Source: Corynebacterium callunae DSM 20147
GTDB lineage: Bacteria > Actinomycetota > Actinomycetes > Mycobacteriales > Mycobacteriaceae
DNA: 64,000 nt
Direction: 5' to 3'
Assembly (NCBI RefSeq): GCF_000344785.1
Contig: NC_020506.1
Span: forward strand, 1,302,001 to 1,366,000
Shown here: piece after piece, positions 61,822-64,000 of the stretch
How the letters are laid out: every line of letters starts with the position of its first letter
How positions within the stretch are numbered: position 1 is the stretch's first letter
The notes under the pieces: model-generated
What the model was told of the DNA's origin: nothing
What the model saw: the letters and a program-made list of their open reading frames with translations, nothing else
Databases searched by the model: none
Made by a program: the position numbers and the translations under genes

Positions 61822-62424
61822 TTACCAGCGTCGCTCCCACCACGCCTCTAGCTCTGGGCGTTCTTGACCCAAGGTGGTTTCCTTGCCGTGACCTGGCCAG
61901 ATAATTGAATCATCAGGATATGTCTCAAAGAGTCGCTGCTTAACATCATTAAAGAGGCGAACAAAGTCACCTTCACTGCTGGTCTTGCCTAGTCCACCTG
62001 GGAAGAGGCTATCTCCCACAAAAAGGTTGGTCTTGCCGTCGATCTCAGCAACAAGGGTTGCACCACCCGGGGTGTGACCGCGCAAAATGATAATGGGCAG
62101 TTCGAAACCTTCAAACTCAATGACATCTCCATGATGTAGCTCAACGTCAACTGTTGCAGGTAGTGCTGGCACCTCCAAAAATGGGGCATAATGGGTAGCT
62201 CCGGTAGCGTCGAGAATATCCTCGAGGGCGCGAACGTGATCCGAGTGGCGGTGGGTAGTGAGAACCTTGGTGATTTTTACCCCTGCATCCTGAGCCATTT
62301 TTAGCAGTGCGGGTGCGTTGTCGGCAGCGTCAATCAAAAGGCCATTTCCTTTAGCGGCCAAAAGGTAACAGTTATTGTCCATCTGAGAGACGGAAATCTT
62401 ATGTAAGACGAGTTCATTGGTCAT
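61822..62424 (-). CDS. MBL-fold metallo-hydrolase (glyoxalase II-like)
   Basis: A 200-residue single-domain hydrolase with TTHRHSDH (residues 56-63), the HxHxDH zinc site, followed by LRGHTPGGATLV and FVGDSLFPGGLGKT, which hold further metal ligands. WPGHGKETTLGQERP closes the site. Similar short proteins act on glutathione- or mycothiol-linked acyl groups; the substrate is not evident. It is divergent from uvrA. Confidence 0.9.
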   Translation of the reverse strand: MTNELVLHKISVSQMDNNCYLLAAKGNGLLIDAADNAPALLKMAQDAGVKITKVLTTHRHSDHVRALEDILDATGATHYAPFLEVPALPATVDVELHHGDVIEFEGFELPIIILRGHTPGGATLVAEIDGKTNLFVGDSLFPGGLGKTSSEGDFVRLFNDVKQRLFETYPDDSIIWPGHGKETTLGQERPELEAWWERRW

Positions 62425-62452
62425 AGAAGATAGGGTAGCGCAAATTCAACTT

Positions 62453-62468
62453 TCGATGCTATGTTCGA
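62453..62468 (+). promoter_or_regulatory. LexA (SOS) box before uvrA
   Basis: TCGATGCTATGTTCGA: the right half TGTTCGA is perfect and the left half TCGA matches the corynebacterial/mycobacterial SOS box TCGAAnnnnnGTTCGA. It ends 50 bp before the uvrA start. Confidence 0.7.
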
Positions 62469-62518
62469 AGTAATAAATCTTGAATCAATTCCTAATTAAT
62501 TTGAAGGGCAGTTGAGCA

Positions 62519-64000
62519 GTGGCTGATCGCCTTGTAGTGCGCGGTGCGCGTGAACACAACCTCAAAGGTGTAAATATTGATCTTCCGCGTGACTCCATGG
62601 TGGTGTTTACCGGACTGTCTGGATCTGGAAAGTCCTCTTTAGCCTTTGACACCATCTTTGCGGAAGGCCAACGTCGATACGTTGAATCTCTTTCCAGCTA
62701 TGCTCGTATGTTCCTGGGGCAGATGGATAAGCCAGATGTTGATCTAATTGACGGACTTTCTCCTGCGGTCTCTATTGACCAGAAGTCAACCAACCGCAAT
62801 CCGCGTTCCACCGTGGGCACTATTACTGAGGTTTATGACTATCTGCGTTTGCTTTATGCACGTGCTGGAACTGCACACTGCCCAGTGTGTGACGCTCCCG
62901 TTCAAAGGCAAACTCCACAGCAAATGGTGGACCAAATCCTGGAAATGGAAGACGGATTAAAATTCCAAATCCTGGCTCCAGTCGTTCGCACGCGCAAAGG
63001 TGAATTTGTTGATCTTTTTGCAGATCTTGCAGCTCAGGGCTATTCCCGCGTCCGCGTTGATGGCGAAGTGCACCAACTGTCTGATCCACCGAAGCTAGAA
63101 AAGCAGATCAAACACGATATTGATGTGGTGGTTGACCGTTTGCAGGTCAAAGCCAGCCAAAAGCAGCGCCTTACTGATTCTCTAGAAACCGCCCTACGTT
63201 TGGCAGACGGCGTTGCAGTTTTGGAATTTGTGGGCCTTGAAGAGGATGACCCACAGCGCCTGCGTCGCTTCTCAGAGAAGATGAGCTGCCCCAATGGTCA
63301 CCCTCTCTCAGTCGATGAGTTGGAACCACGTGCCTTTTCGTTTAACTCTCCTTATGGTGCCTGCCCAGCTTGTGATGGTCTCGGTGTGCGCACCGAGGTA
63401 GATATTGATCTAATCGTTCCAGACCCCGATGCACCTGCTATTAAAGCTATACAGCCGTGGAATTCCAGCCCTAACCATTCCTATTTTGAAAAGCTGATTG
63501 AAGGCCTAGCTAAAGCTATGGACTTTGATCCAAAAACTCCCTTCAAAGATCTTTCCGCTCCGCAGCGCAAGGCACTTATTTACGGTACTAAAAAAGAAGT
63601 GAGCGTGCGCTATAAAAACCGCTATGGGCGCGTGCGTGCCTGGACGGCTCCTTTTGAAGGCGTCATGGGCTATTTTGATCGCAAGCTGGAACAAACCGAT
63701 TCTGAAACCCAAAAAGATCGTCTCCTAGGCTATACCCGCGAGGTAGCTTGTCCAACCTGTAAAGGAGCAAGGCTCAAGCCAGAAATTCTCGCTGTACGTC
63801 TGGATTCCAAATCTCATGGCGCATTGTCCATTGCAGGACTTACCGCACTTTCAGTACAGGGAGCTTTTGACTTCCTCGATAATTTGACCTTGGGCAAGCG
63901 CGAAGAGATGATCGCCGGTGCAGTGCTGAAAGAGATCCATGCCCGCTTGAAATTCCTGTTGGACGTGGGTCTCGCATACCTCACATTGGACCGTGCTGCA
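62519..64000 (+). CDS. uvrA: Excinuclease ABC subunit A, partial (C-terminus beyond window)
   Basis: About 494 codons of UvrA, the ABC-type damage sensor of nucleotide excision repair. [25 protein letters not shown] leads to Walker [32 protein letters not shown] and CPVCDAPVQ follow, and the CPAC/CPTC zinc-module cysteines are present. The GTG start at 62519 has GAAGGG about 10 nt upstream. A LexA box precedes it, so SOS induction is expected. The frame is open at 64000. Confidence 0.96.
   Translation, partial: MADRLVVRGAREHNLKGVNIDLPRDSMVVFTGLSGSGKSSLAFDTIFAEGQRRYVESLSSYARMFLGQMDKPDVDLIDGLSPAVSIDQKSTNRNPRSTVGTITEVYDYLRLLYARAGTAHCPVCDAPVQRQTPQQMVDQILEMEDGLKFQILAPVVRTRKGEFVDLFADLAAQGYSRVRVDGEVHQLSDPPKLEKQIKHDIDVVVDRLQVKASQKQRLTDSLETALRLADGVAVLEFVGLEEDDPQRLRRFSEKMSCPNGHPLSVDELEPRAFSFNSPYGACPACDGLGVRTEVDIDLIVPDPDAPAIKAIQPWNSSPNHSYFEKLIEGLAKAMDFDPKTPFKDLSAPQRKALIYGTKKEVSVRYKNRYGRVRAWTAPFEGVMGYFDRKLEQTDSETQKDRLLGYTREVACPTCKGARLKPEILAVRLDSKSHGALSIAGLTALSVQGAFDFLDNLTLGKREEMIAGAVLKEIHARLKFLLDVGLAYLTLDRAA

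Noticed and set aside
1..64000. CRISPR arrays, prophage genes, rRNA or riboswitches
   Set aside because: Looked for regularly spaced repeats, integrase/portal/terminase-like frames, rRNA sequence and riboswitch-type cores before biosynthetic genes; none seen.

Overview
The window is chromosomal DNA from a Corynebacterium of the C. glutamicum group. This rests on gene order and protein sequence. ltbR-leuCD-mutT1-gpsA-ddl-DUF3515-thiL-ung-(fakA-like)-recG-rsmD-coaD, polA-rpsA-ptsG-coaE, uriR-rbsK1-uriT-uriH and uvrB-usp-qorR-qor2-helD-uvrA all match the C. glutamicum layout as I remember it, and several proteins are near-identical to its proteins over long stretches. Further support comes from many leaderless starts (a -10 hexamer 7-8 nt before the start codon), frequent GTG starts and a corynebacterial-type LexA box.

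Layout. 1-2.4 kb: a truncated TauE/SafE exporter gene behind a CsoR/CstR-like operator, a lipoprotein, an HD hydrolase and the IclR regulator ltbR. 2.5-17.8 kb: a core block for leucine synthesis, nucleotide sanitation, glycerol-3-phosphate, D-Ala-D-Ala, thiamine, base-excision repair, fork rescue, rRNA methylation and CoA. A toxin-antitoxin pair interrupts this block at 8.1-8.9 kb between two copies of one terminator. 17.8-20.8 kb: a small ORF and an amino-acid ABC transporter. 20.9-27.5 kb: accessory redox genes under an ArsR regulator (luciferase-like monooxygenase, a frameshifted SnoaL-like gene, an NAD(P)-binding protein), a MetX-like hydrolase, and a MmyB-type regulator divergent from an SDR. 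27.5-28 kb: a possible small RNA and a Leu(CAA) tRNA lacking the usual long variable arm.

28-41.6 kb: polA, an MFS exporter and SgcJ-like gene, a second MmyB regulator with an aldo/keto reductase, rpsA, ptsG (with SugR- and GlxR-like sites in a 750-bp upstream region), coaE and two small genes. 41.5-46 kb: the uridine/ribose operon. 46-53.9 kb: an accessory glycan island with six recognisable proteins (a GT4-GT2 fusion, a WcbI-like protein, two GT4-like enzymes, a MurG/GT28-like enzyme and a GT2) plus a 34-codon coupled ORF. It lies between uriR and uvrB. 53.9-64 kb: the excision-repair block uvrB...uvrA (uvrA cut by the window end) with a universal stress protein, the QorR/Qor2 redox switch, a HelD-like RNA polymerase motor, a DoxX-like protein and a metallo-hydrolase.

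The strongest candidates for something undescribed are the glycan island with its tiny coupled gene, the toxin-antitoxin cassette between duplicated terminators, the odd tRNA-Leu, and the ArsR circuit whose palindrome exactly fills the promoter spacer. Functions of recognised families are established knowledge. Links to specific C. glutamicum regulators are from memory and were not checked against a database.
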